Source: Mycosarcoma maydis
Lineage: Eukaryota > Basidiomycota > Ustilaginomycetes > Ustilaginales
Direction: 5' to 3'
Length of the DNA: 64,000 bases
NCBI RefSeq assembly: GCF_000328475.2
Contig: NC_026479.1
Location: forward strand, 124,001 to 188,000
Shown here: piece after piece, positions 21,576-30,178 of the stretch
Position numbering within the stretch: position 1 is the first letter of the stretch
Layout: every line of letters starts with the position of its first letter
Notes under the pieces: model-generated
What the model saw: the letters and a program-made list of their open reading frames with translations, nothing else
Told to the model about the DNA's origin: nothing
Databases searched by the model: none
Made by a program: the position numbers and the translations under genes

Positions 21576-22330
21576 GATCGGCAACGTTGAGCGACGGGGT
21601 ACGCACACAGTGCATGTGCTGGATCAACCCTTTGTACCAAGTTGTGTGGATCGGACTATCTGTCTCGTGGCGACCGATAACAGCAGCGTTGGGTAGCGGT
21701 TGGAAGACCATCAAGCACTTACGACTGGTCGGTGCATTTCCGAAGAATCGTTTCACAGTCGGTCGGATTTGGGCTGCTTCGCCGATTCATGATTCCTACT
21801 ACCAGGCGTGAGTCGTCTACAATCAGGATAAAAGAATAATTACGAAACCAAATCAAGAATCACGAATAACAACGCAGCACCCGTTGCAATTCACGACTGT
21901 AGATCCACACGACTGAAACTGTTTCGCTGTCGAGACACTCAGTATCGATCGAATCGGCGATGTTCAATCCCGATTTCTACGTGTTGCTTGGATCACATCC
22001 AAAGTGTGAGTGTCGCTCGCATCTTTAGAATCGCCGCATCTTGGTTGTGCTCCACCATCGTCGTTTGCAACCGTTTCAATCAGCGCAAGCTCCCAGAGGC
22101 ACGTCAGCCACTCGAATCACCAACGTGCAGTTACGCTGAAACACGTGCCGATCAAGATCGCACACTCACAGTTCCATCGCTCACGACAGCATCAGAGCAT
22201 CAACGAAGCCTCTGTCTAGGCTGTGCGGGCTGCACTGTCCGTCATTGGTGTCCAAGGAGAGTGGTGCACTGCCCGTCACCAGTCAGCCCATTCGCTTCAT
22301 TCCAACCAACTATTGGAACTTTGTCGCCGG
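21576..22330. other. Divergent promoter region between methyltransferase and bromodomain genes
   Basis: This 755-base spacer drives genes in both directions. A heptamer copy (AATCACGAATA) is at 21871-21881. I see no third gene; open frames here run into the coding regions at non-ATG codons. Confidence 0.55.
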
Positions 22331-24832
22331 ATGGGCATGCCTTCGTCCAACATGAATCCCATGATCCCCTCTCCACATGCGCTACAGCCATCTGCGCTCG
22401 CCAAACTCTCGCTGCGCGACAAGCTCCTGCTCGCACAAGCCGTACACGAGATCGGCACCTCTCCACCAGACTGGGGCCGCGTCTCGGCACTCCTACTTGC
22501 GCATCCTCTCATCCGACAACAGTCGCGCCTCGAACAAGCCGCCAATGCAGGTCTCACACTAGGCCGCATCTTCGGTACGCGCGAATGCGAAAGGGCCTGG
22601 ATCGCACTCATGCGTCAACGTGGTCTGGTTCTCGGGAAAGATGAGATCCCTCCAGAATCCACCGCTTCTGGCACTCCAAAACCCAAAGAACCACGTGGTC
22701 TGCAGCCGAGAACCGATCGTAAATCGCAACTGGCACTCGCACAACTGCTCTATGCGGAACGAATGGAGGAGTTGAAGGAGCAGATCAAGGAGAAGGAGGA
22801 ACAGTTCAAGAGCTTGGTCAAGGAAATCGATGAGATCAGATCGGGCAAAGCCGATGCGCGCTTGGAGATGGAGTTGAGGATCGAGATGGAGAATTTGGCT
22901 AACGGTCCACCGCTTCCACCATCCACCCCGGGGAGCACCGCGGCGTCTGTAGTAGGACCGACGACACCTGCTTCCACTGCCTCCACCACGCCCAAGAGTG
23001 CCAAGGCGAAAGGAAGACCGCGAGGCGAGAGCTGCTCAGATCTGTCCAAACCTTCGCCCGTGCGATCTGACATTGCCGGAATTGGATCTGCGCCTAACAG
23101 CGCAAGCAACAAAGCAAAGAAGCTTGGCGACAGGAGAGCGAGCATCGACGATTCTCCCTCCAAACAAAAGCCAGGTCTTACTACGCTTCCTGTACTTCCG
23201 GCAGTAACGCTTCCCAGACCGCCTTCAGACACAGCACCAGCTCCGACAGCGGCGGCCTCTGCTACTTCAGCTACGAGTGCTCTCAATGGCGAGACAAGCA
23301 GCACCACCGGTGCAGTGAGCAAGGTGGCAGATGCAATGACCACCGAAGAAGCGGAGCAAGCTGTCGCTACTGCGGCAACGGAAGCGGCGATCAAGGTGCT
23401 GCAAGATCCGGCGGCAGCAAGCAAGGCGCTCGGTGCAGAAGTGGAGAAAGCAGCGGAACAGCTGGTCGAGACACAGACCAACATGGAGCTCTCGGCGCAG
23501 GCAGAGGGAGGGTCGATGGCGGTTGCTGCAACGCCAGCGGTAGAAATACCAGCAGATTCAGCCAAGAATTCCTCCACACAGCCATCAGCACGACCCACCG
23601 AAGCACCGCCAGCAGAGGTGGTGGTCAAGGAGAAACAGCCTGGAGAAGCGGCTTCATCAACTGCGCAGAAGAATGTACCCACTCCAGACGCTGCTACGGC
23701 AGCTGCCGAGTCAACGGCCAGTACAGCTACGACTTCCCCAGCTGCGGCTGCCGCTACTGTGAGCAACAAGCGCAAACGCGACGACCAAAACGAAGAGTTA
23801 CAAGAACACGCTACCGCAGCTCCAGACGCGATGGACAAAGCAACGCACGTCGAATCCGAATCGCCAGTCAAAAAGGCCCGCACAGCACAAGCTGAGAAGG
23901 TCTCATCGTCGGATGCAGAAATAGATAGCGAGGACGAAGCCGAAGCAGCGGTTGGGGCGGACGATGCCATGGGCACGACGGCGGAGAGCGAGAAGGGCAA
24001 GGCGATTGCTGACGAAGCGAGTCAGAAAGCGGAGGAGGACAAGGCCGATGCTGTGGATGTGGAGAAGGAAGCAGAGGAGCAGAAATCGAAGGCGACATCG
24101 ATCGAAGAGGACGACAGCGACAGCGACAGTGATAGTGACAGCGATGATAGCGACAGTGATAGTGACAGCTCGGATGAGGATGAGGGCGAAGCGGAAGAGG
24201 TCAAGTCGGTCGAATCTCCTAGCAAGCAGCTGCCCTTGAAGGAGCAAGACGAATCTAAGCATGCTGCTGATGACATTAAGCCAGAAGCTGGAGCTGAAGC
24301 TGGAGCTGCGGTCGAGACAGCGGCCAAAGAAGAAGCAGACGCTGAAAAGCACGATGATGACGACGACGGAGCCGATTCAGACGCCGAGTCGTCGTCGTCA
24401 CGCAAACCGTCTTCGCGACGTACACCTGTGCGTCGACGGGCGTCTTGCACGCGACGGGCGAAACGCACGCCTCCTCCACCGACTCGCGAAGCTGCGGCAG
24501 CCAAGCGCAAAACCGCACACCTGCTATCCATGCTGCTCACAGAGGTATCCAACCATACACACGGAAACCTCTTCCATGCCCCCATCAAGGAACAGGACGC
24601 GCCTGACTACTACACGCTCATCAAGAACCCGCTCGACATCAAGACCATCAAAGCTCGTATCAAGGAAGGCTCGATCGCCAGCGCCAAGGAGCTGCAAAAG
24701 GCGTTGGCGGGCATGTTTGCCAACAGCCTCATCTACAATCGACCAGGCACAGAGGTTCACAGGATGGCGAGTGAGATGTTTGCGGCGAGCGAGGATATTT
24801 TCCGGCGGTATGAGGGCACACAGCGGTTCTAA
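22331..24832 (+). CDS. Bromodomain protein, BRD8/Bdc1-like NuA4 subunit candidate
   Basis: The product is 833 residues from the ATG at 22331; the open frame continues upstream only through a GTG. The N-terminus (SLRDKLLLAQAVHEIG ... DWGRVSALLL, then a coiled coil ELKEQIKEKEEQFKSLVKEI) matches the SANT-like/coiled-coil start of BRD8 and S. pombe Bdc1. The middle ~450 residues are Ala/Glu/Ser-rich and disordered, with an acidic (DS)n run near residue 595-620. The C-terminal 110 residues form a bromodomain: LLSMLLTEVSNH, FHAPIKEQDAPDYYTLIKNP, and the acetyl-lysine Asn in ANSLIYNRPGTEV. Such proteins help anchor the NuA4/Tip60 acetyltransferase to chromatin. The family-level call is an inference from the N-terminal plus C-terminal combination; the bromodomain itself is certain. 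Confidence 0.85.
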   Translation: MGMPSSNMNPMIPSPHALQPSALAKLSLRDKLLLAQAVHEIGTSPPDWGRVSALLLAHPLIRQQSRLEQAANAGLTLGRIFGTRECERAWIALMRQRGLVLGKDEIPPESTASGTPKPKEPRGLQPRTDRKSQLALAQLLYAERMEELKEQIKEKEEQFKSLVKEIDEIRSGKADARLEMELRIEMENLANGPPLPPSTPGSTAASVVGPTTPASTASTTPKSAKAKGRPRGESCSDLSKPSPVRSDIAGIGSAPNSASNKAKKLGDRRASIDDSPSKQKPGLTTLPVLPAVTLPRPPSDTAPAPTAAASATSATSALNGETSSTTGAVSKVADAMTTEEAEQAVATAATEAAIKVLQDPAAASKALGAEVEKAAEQLVETQTNMELSAQAEGGSMAVAATPAVEIPADSAKNSSTQPSARPTEAPPAEVVVKEKQPGEAASSTAQKNVPTPDAATAAAESTASTATTSPAAAAATVSNKRKRDDQNEELQEHATAAPDAMDKATHVESESPVKKARTAQAEKVSSSDAEIDSEDEAEAAVGADDAMGTTAESEKGKAIADEASQKAEEDKADAVDVEKEAEEQKSKATSIEEDDSDSDSDSDSDDSDSDSDSSDEDEGEAEEVKSVESPSKQLPLKEQDESKHAADDIKPEAGAEAGAAVETAAKEEADAEKHDDDDDGADSDAESSSSRKPSSRRTPVRRRASCTRRAKRTPPPPTREAAAAKRKTAHLLSMLLTEVSNHTHGNLFHAPIKEQDAPDYYTLIKNPLDIKTIKARIKEGSIASAKELQKALAGMFANSLIYNRPGTEVHRMASEMFAASEDIFRRYEGTQRF

Positions 24833-25668
24833 AGCGATCGATCGAAAGCTGTTGACTTGGTCGGAGAAATGGCATGGTTGATAGCAGCAGATGGGGTGAT
24901 TAGCATGGAAGCCGGTGTCGTTGGAGAATGCGGCATCGCTTCGAATGTCGCCAAACAGTCGTGACTCACAGACACTCTGACTGTGACTGAGACAGACACG
25001 AGCACCGAGAGTCACGAGTTTGAATTCACGATTGTCGTCACCTGTCACGCGTCACGGTGTGGACATGCGTGATGAGCTGCTCGGCTCTGCATAGGCGATC
25101 TGAGGGGCCATCACCAATAATCGTGAATCTGACACGAATTCAATTTTTGCCAACGCATCACGAATCGTGAATCTGTGAATCGTGAATGATTCACGGGCTT
25201 TCCGCTGCTACTGTATTTTTCTGTTTTCATTTTTCTTTTTTTCGTTTTGCAAAAGCCGGAGCGGTGTTTTGGAGAAGCTGCAGTCAGCGAATTGCGGCAC
25301 AGTCACCAGTGTAACATTTGCAACGCGCCTGAAAGTGGGCTGATGAAGTAACTCACCGCACAGCACCGCGAACGCATGATTTGTTATTCACGCACGATTC
25401 ACGACTCACCTAACACATTCGTGACTGTGAGAGACAAGTGGAGAGAGTGGCTTCGTGCTTTTTCCGACTTCAGGGTCTCGTAACTACATTTGGCTGACAC
25501 GGTCGGCGGTGTACACATTCATGATTGAGTTGGTGCTTGGCTTGTCAGTGGATCGATTCGACTGCATCTTGAATCACCATCACGAACGAGCACAGGGAAC
25601 CGGCGGTGTCAAGGCGCAATCATAGACAGCAAGACGAGGGATCGACGAGACCTGGTTGACAGCCGCAG
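24833..25668. repeat. Intergenic spacer with many heptamers
   Basis: This is an AT-richer spacer with the array at 25156-25196, further copies at 24960-25035, 25121-25142 and 25384-25410, and T-rich tracts near 25215-25245. No gene is seen until the possible first exon of the dehydrogenase. Confidence 0.6.
25156..25196. repeat. Heptamer array with inversions
   Basis: ATCACGAATCGTGAATC followed by TGTGAATCGTGAATGATTCACGG: five units of the CACGAAT family in alternating orientation, able to form short hairpins. Confidence 0.75.
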
Positions 25669-25781
25669 GCGCGCACTCGGGCGCTGGTATTTGCGCTGAT
25701 CCAAGCCACGACGCAAGTGACACGTACGATCGACCAGCTTGCTCTGACTGGCAAGAACAACGCGTTGCTCGAGATCACGGG
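25669..25781 (+). other. Putative upstream coding exon of the dehydrogenase gene
   Basis: This 113-base open stretch reads ALVFALIQATTQV ... RTIDQLALTGKNNALLEITG. It is followed by GTGAGT at 25782 and an acceptor ACATGCAG ending at 25824. Joining the two gives an in-frame run into the ATG at 25832. A candidate acceptor (CCGCAG) ends at 25668. No upstream ATG exon could be fixed, and a 43-base intron is very short, so this may instead be 5' leader. Confidence 0.4.
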
Positions 25782-25831
25782 GTGAGTCGACTGGTCGTCT
25801 GTCCTGCTGGGCTGACACATGCAGCGAAAGC

Positions 25832-26878
25832 ATGGCGTCTTACACGTCGATCGTTCGCGACATGCTTCGGCCATCCACGTCGTCGTCCTCATCCACAGCT
25901 TGGTGGGATCCCAACACATCGATGCCAGTGCTCGATGACCGGATTGTGATCATCACGGGACCTACGTCGGGAATTGGCTACGAAACACTGCGCCAACTCG
26001 TGCTGTCTTCGGCACATGTCTATCTCTTCGGACGCTCTCTGGGGCGTCTCGAGCAAACTCGCGCGACGCTTTGCGTCGAATGCTCGGCAGCACTCGACGC
26101 GCTCGAACCGCGCTCCTTGCGCTACGGTGCCAAGGTGGGCAGCATGCATTTGATACAGTGCGATCTGTCAGATCTGCACAGTATTCAACGCGCCGTGACT
26201 GAGTTTCTGCAAAGCGAGACGCACGTCGATCTGGTCTTCGCCAACGCAGGCGTCATGCTTAGCGGCAAGACGGCGCAGGGTTACGAACAGATGTTCGGCA
26301 CCAATGTACTCGGACACCACGCGCTCGTCCGTCTGCTGCTACCCGCACTGCGTCGATCTGCGACGCTTAGAAACTCCGCGTCGACCGGCGAGACGCGCAT
26401 CGTCCTCACAGCCTCCGACACACATCGATGGGTGAACCATCGAGACCACGTCACGCTCTCTGACGATGCGACGAATGCCAAGCTCGGCCACATGCACCTG
26501 TACGGCCGCAGTAAGCTCGGCAACATATACACCGCTGCGCATCTCGCGCATCTCTCGCACAAGCACGCATGGGGTCTGACCGTCTGCAGCGTTCACCCCG
26601 GAGGCGTCAAGAGTCAGCTGGGTTCAACCAACCGCATACTGACCGCAATCAAGAACATGTTTCTCGTCCCAGCGACGCTCGGTGCTGTCACACAGCTTTG
26701 GGCTGGCGCTGGTGCACAAGCAGCCCAAGTCAACGCCAGGTATCTCGTTCCCTATGCAACCGTCGGAACCGAAAGCGAGCTCGCCAGCAACAAGCTCGTC
26801 AGAGACAACGTCTGGACCTGGTGCGAACAACAGTGTCTCAAACACGGCCTGACCCAGCCGCAAGACCTGATCCTCTGA
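25832..26878 (+). CDS. Short-chain dehydrogenase/reductase, WWOX/retinol-dehydrogenase-like
   Basis: The product is 348 residues from the ATG at 25832, possibly longer if the upstream exon is real. The Rossmann motif TGPTSGIGYE is at residues 42-51, the arginine FGRS that often selects NADP lies about 20 residues later, and a structural NAG (VFANAGVM), a catalytic serine region (IVLTASDTHRW) and the catalytic YGRSK are also seen. It ends without a peroxisomal or ER-retention signal. The arrangement fits the extended-loop retinol dehydrogenase/WWOX group, which reduces or oxidises carbonyl groups on lipids and xenobiotics; the substrate cannot be deduced. It converges on DUS1 with a 260-base spacer. 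Confidence 0.85.
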   Translation: MASYTSIVRDMLRPSTSSSSSTAWWDPNTSMPVLDDRIVIITGPTSGIGYETLRQLVLSSAHVYLFGRSLGRLEQTRATLCVECSAALDALEPRSLRYGAKVGSMHLIQCDLSDLHSIQRAVTEFLQSETHVDLVFANAGVMLSGKTAQGYEQMFGTNVLGHHALVRLLLPALRRSATLRNSASTGETRIVLTASDTHRWVNHRDHVTLSDDATNAKLGHMHLYGRSKLGNIYTAAHLAHLSHKHAWGLTVCSVHPGGVKSQLGSTNRILTAIKNMFLVPATLGAVTQLWAGAGAQAAQVNARYLVPYATVGTESELASNKLVRDNVWTWCEQQCLKHGLTQPQDLIL

Positions 26879-27138
26879 ACCGACCAACGAGTCGAATCAA
26901 AATCGGCGCTCCCCACAACCCCCGTGTTGCCATTGCTATCCCCAACCGCGTCCGTTCAACCATCCATTCTCCGCCTGACGTCTTCACACCGGAACACATG
27001 TCCAGACTGAACGAAACTGAGCCAACACATCCCGGTCACACTTGTCGAGACAGCTCTAGTCGATTACACATTCGAGGTCTGCGAGAGCTTTGATCCGAAC
27101 ACTACAACCGCCAGAGGAGCGTGTGAGCCATTCACGAT

Positions 27139-28722
27139 TTACTCTAACTTGGCGCGCTTCTTCTCAGCGGCGCTCTCTTGGTCGAGTGCGTGCGCGGAGC
27201 TGTCCGATTCTGACCTTGCGTGTGTATGCTTCTCGTCAGCGTGCTTGTTGATGACGTTGAGCTCGTCACTGTTCTGCAGATCATCGATATCGACCGGCGG
27301 TGTTCGCTGCTTTTGCTTGGCCGATTCCTCGACTCTCTTCTGCCGCGCGAGCTTATCTTCTGCGTTTTGGTCCTCCTCGTGCACCAGCGGTGGTCGGAAG
27401 TACGGCTGAGCAAGCCAGTGTGGCACGTATGCTGGACGACCTTCTCCCGGCTGTGTCAAATGCGATACCGACCCGGGCAGCGGAGGTTCCGGTTGTGTGA
27501 GCCACTTGACATCGTGCATGTCCACTTGCAACCTGCGCTCTAGCTCGTCGACAAACGCTCGGTACGTAACGATCTTGTCTGCACCACTGGCTGTGTGGTC
27601 AAAATGCGACTTTCCGAGCTGTTCGCGTAGATCGCGATGCACTTCCAGAGCGGGTCGGCAGAGACGGAAGAGGTGCGCTTTGATCGCGCTGCTCTGCGTG
27701 GGCGTGCGTAGTGAACATACGATATCCAGGTACTCGTGTGCCATCTTGACAATCGACGGCAACGGCAATTCGGGTGCGTTGGGAAACATAGCGCTCGGCT
27801 GTTTGGGCGGGTTTGGCAGCATGATCGCCGGGTTGTACAGGTTGCCTTCGGCACTCATGACTCCATCTGCCCCAGTAGCTGCCAGTGCATCGTAAAAGTC
27901 TTGCGGATACAACACGTTGCCGTTGGCAAACACGGGCACGTTCACCGCCTCTTTCACCGCTCGGATCTTGGCCCAATCCGCCAGACCGGTCAAGTGACCC
28001 TTCATGTTGCGTGTTCGACCGTGCACTGTGATGATCTGCGCACCTGCTCGTTCGAGCAACCTAGCGTACGTGATGGTTTTCTCCACGGATTCGTACACCC
28101 TCATCTTGGCCGTCACGGGAACCTTGAGGTTCACATGCAGAATGTTGATTAATGAGAAAATCAACGACCAGTCCTCCATGAGATAGCTTCCATAATGTCC
28201 TCTGCGTGCGATATGCTGTGGGCAGCCCAAATTCAGATCCACCGCGTCGCACCTATCCTCTACCACTTTCGCCGCCTTCAACAGCGTCTCTGGATCGTTG
28301 CTGCAGAACTGAACGAACAGTGGTCGGTCGGTATCTTTTGAACTACCTTCACCTTCGTTCGAGAGCAGGGAGGCGATCGGAGACGACGCACCTTCTTCCG
28401 CGTGCTCGCGGTTGAAGTTGACCTCTTGATATTTGACCTTTTTCTTCTTGCTGTTTTCGTCGGCGAACAGTTTGGCATTGATCATGGGTGTGTACACCAG
28501 GTCTGAGCCGTAGCGACGAGAGAGAATGCGCCATGCAAGCTCGGATTGGTCCACCATGGGAGCGACTACGCGGCGCGGCGATCCGATGGATCGGTAGAAC
28601 TCCCACGAGCCCATCTTGGCATGCTTGGGTGTGCCGGTGGGTGGAAACGAGTCCAACTGCGGAATCACCACCGGACCCACCTCCATCGACCCGCATGCTG
28701 TAGTAGCTACGGCCTCCGGCAT
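27139..28722 (-). CDS. DUS1: tRNA-dihydrouridine synthase, Dus1 type
   Basis: The product is 527 residues from the ATG at 28722; the longest frame starts at TTG and would add 74 unlikely residues. FMN-barrel motifs are seen in order: VVAPMVDQSELAWR (residues 52-65), FVQFCSNDPETLL, DLNLGCPQHIARRGHYGS with the catalytic cysteine, VTAKMRVY, ITVHGRTR and FANGNV, then GADGVMSAEGNLYNP. The enzyme reduces uridines 16/17 in the tRNA D-loop using NADPH. The helical C-terminal domain is followed by a ~90-residue charged tail (EEDQNAEDKLARQKRVEESA...) ending KKRAKLE, possibly a nuclear localisation signal. Yeast Dus1 is 423 residues; the excess is this tail and a short acidic insertion after VNFN. Confidence 0.93.
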   Translation of the reverse strand: MPEAVATTACGSMEVGPVVIPQLDSFPPTGTPKHAKMGSWEFYRSIGSPRRVVAPMVDQSELAWRILSRRYGSDLVYTPMINAKLFADENSKKKKVKYQEVNFNREHAEEGASSPIASLLSNEGEGSSKDTDRPLFVQFCSNDPETLLKAAKVVEDRCDAVDLNLGCPQHIARRGHYGSYLMEDWSLIFSLINILHVNLKVPVTAKMRVYESVEKTITYARLLERAGAQIITVHGRTRNMKGHLTGLADWAKIRAVKEAVNVPVFANGNVLYPQDFYDALAATGADGVMSAEGNLYNPAIMLPNPPKQPSAMFPNAPELPLPSIVKMAHEYLDIVCSLRTPTQSSAIKAHLFRLCRPALEVHRDLREQLGKSHFDHTASGADKIVTYRAFVDELERRLQVDMHDVKWLTQPEPPLPGSVSHLTQPGEGRPAYVPHWLAQPYFRPPLVHEEDQNAEDKLARQKRVEESAKQKQRTPPVDIDDLQNSDELNVINKHADEKHTHARSESDSSAHALDQESAAEKKRAKLE

Positions 28723-29416
28723 GTTTTCGACACTTGTCCAGACCCTTCGTTGACACGATGCTGAAAATTGTAGCAGCTGGGAGACAGGAGCCAAAGTAGT
28801 ACGTAATTGCAGAGCGCAGGGCAGAGTCCCACAACGGGCACCGACGAAGCGCCAAGTGGAGAAAACTATGTTGATTGACGATCGTATCTCACCCGTCGAT
28901 AACCAACGATGGCGAGTAGATCCCGTGCAGTGCCGTATGTACAAGTAGAGAAGAGCGTCGAAAGCGACTCATGGGAACTCGAAGCATACTCCTTTTTTGG
29001 TGACCTTTGCTGTCTCTCGAACAAATTTCAATTCAGCTTTCGGCTATCGCCGTTCTCAGCAGCCGATCTAACGTTGATCGGGCATGCACGCGTAGATCGG
29101 GCCTGCCCCTTGTTCTTGCCCTTTGCTTGTCTCCTCGAGCTCTGTTCAAGGACTACCCCATCGGCTGTGAGCTCAATGTCGTACTAACTTACCCTGAGCA
29201 CCGTCATACTATCGATATCCTTTAACGATGTAAGGTCGTTCACCTCCATTCACACCAGTACCCACAACTATCTGTGCAAGCAACGACAGATGAAAAGTGC
29301 AACAAAACATAAAACACCATTCGTGAGTAAAAAAAAATCGCGATCAGGAATGCCTCTCGTCAATCATGGATAGAAAAGGGGGCGGACAAAAAAGAAACAA
29401 AAAATGAAATCAGGAA
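28723..29416. other. Intergenic region
   Basis: This is the upstream side of DUS1 plus the 3' flank of the tRNA. An A-rich run at 29398-29403 is the pol III terminator (T6 on the minus strand). No gene is supported. Confidence 0.55.
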
Positions 29417-29521
29417 TGGAAACACAGGGGATCGAACCCCGGACCTTCGCTTTACGGAACCACGAACTCTGATGGGTCGTTGGTATGCGGAAGCGACGTC
29501 ATACCACTAGACCATATTCCC
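29417..29521 (-). tRNA. Intron-containing tRNA, probably tRNA-Ala(CGC)
   Basis: Read on the minus strand, the acceptor GGGAATA pairs with TGTTTCC through a G3-U70 pair. The D arm is TGGTCTAGTGGTATGAC, the anticodon stem TCGCT/AGCGA is perfect, the variable loop is AGGTC, the T arm is CGGGG-TTCGATC-CCCTG (a B box), and the discriminator is A73. Loop plus intron total 40 bases, giving a 33-base intron after position 37. Strict counting gives anticodon CGC (alanine), and G3-U70 with A73 and A37 also argue for alanine. It forces C rather than the invariant U at position 33. Shifting the stem by one base restores U33 but gives CCG (arginine) and breaks the 27-43 pair. A T6 terminator follows. Confidence 0.85.
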
Positions 29522-30178
29522 TTGTTGTGATAGGCTTTGTTCAAGATAGATATATGTACTGAAACATATTGGGAGGTCACAGTTGCCCAAATGATTACAG
29601 TAAATTCGCACACTTTTACGAACTCATCTACTATACGTTCAGCCGGGTATAGACATATGCTGCATCAAAAGCCACAGACAGGACAGGGAGATAGATATCG
29701 TAGCTGATCTTCAGCGAGTATGTGACAGATGACGAATACAGAACAGAAAGATAAGTCGCGGTGAAGGGACGAAAGCGCGCGCGTAAGAGAGAGAGAGAGA
29801 GAAAATCCCAAAAATGCCTTGACAAAGATGCGTGTTGCGTATAGATGCAGTTGTGTGTGCTCCGAGAACCGAGTATAAGAGTACAAGTAGAGAGAGAGAG
29901 AGAGAAAGAGAGAAAGAGAGTAACTATGTGACGGGAGAAAACAAGACATTTTGAAGATACAGCGAGAAAGGGAAAAAAAGAGGTTACGGGCCGGTGTAGG
30001 GAGGGGAAGGAAGGGGGAGATCGTCTCGTCTGCGCTTTATCCGAAGTGAGAGAGGAAGGGAGATACCAACGGCATACGAATATCTTGACCGTCTGAGGCA
30101 TCCATAAATACACTGGCAAAATGCATGCGTGACTCCTGTGCGAAGCGAGGATCATGGCTTGATGCGATTGCCAGTCCA
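29522..30178. other. Intergenic region with GA microsatellites
   Basis: (GA)n tracts occur at 29788-29802 and, as a longer interrupted run, at 29890-29920. No coding sequence is supported. It probably includes the YTH gene 3' UTR. Confidence 0.6.

Noticed and set aside
22750..24000. 416-codon Ala/Ser-rich open frame on the minus strand
   Set aside because: Shadow of the low-complexity middle of the bromodomain gene, with no domain and no independent start signals.
28909..29187. 92-codon ATG frame divergent from DUS1
   Set aside because: It has no recognisable feature and lies in the likely promoter of DUS1.
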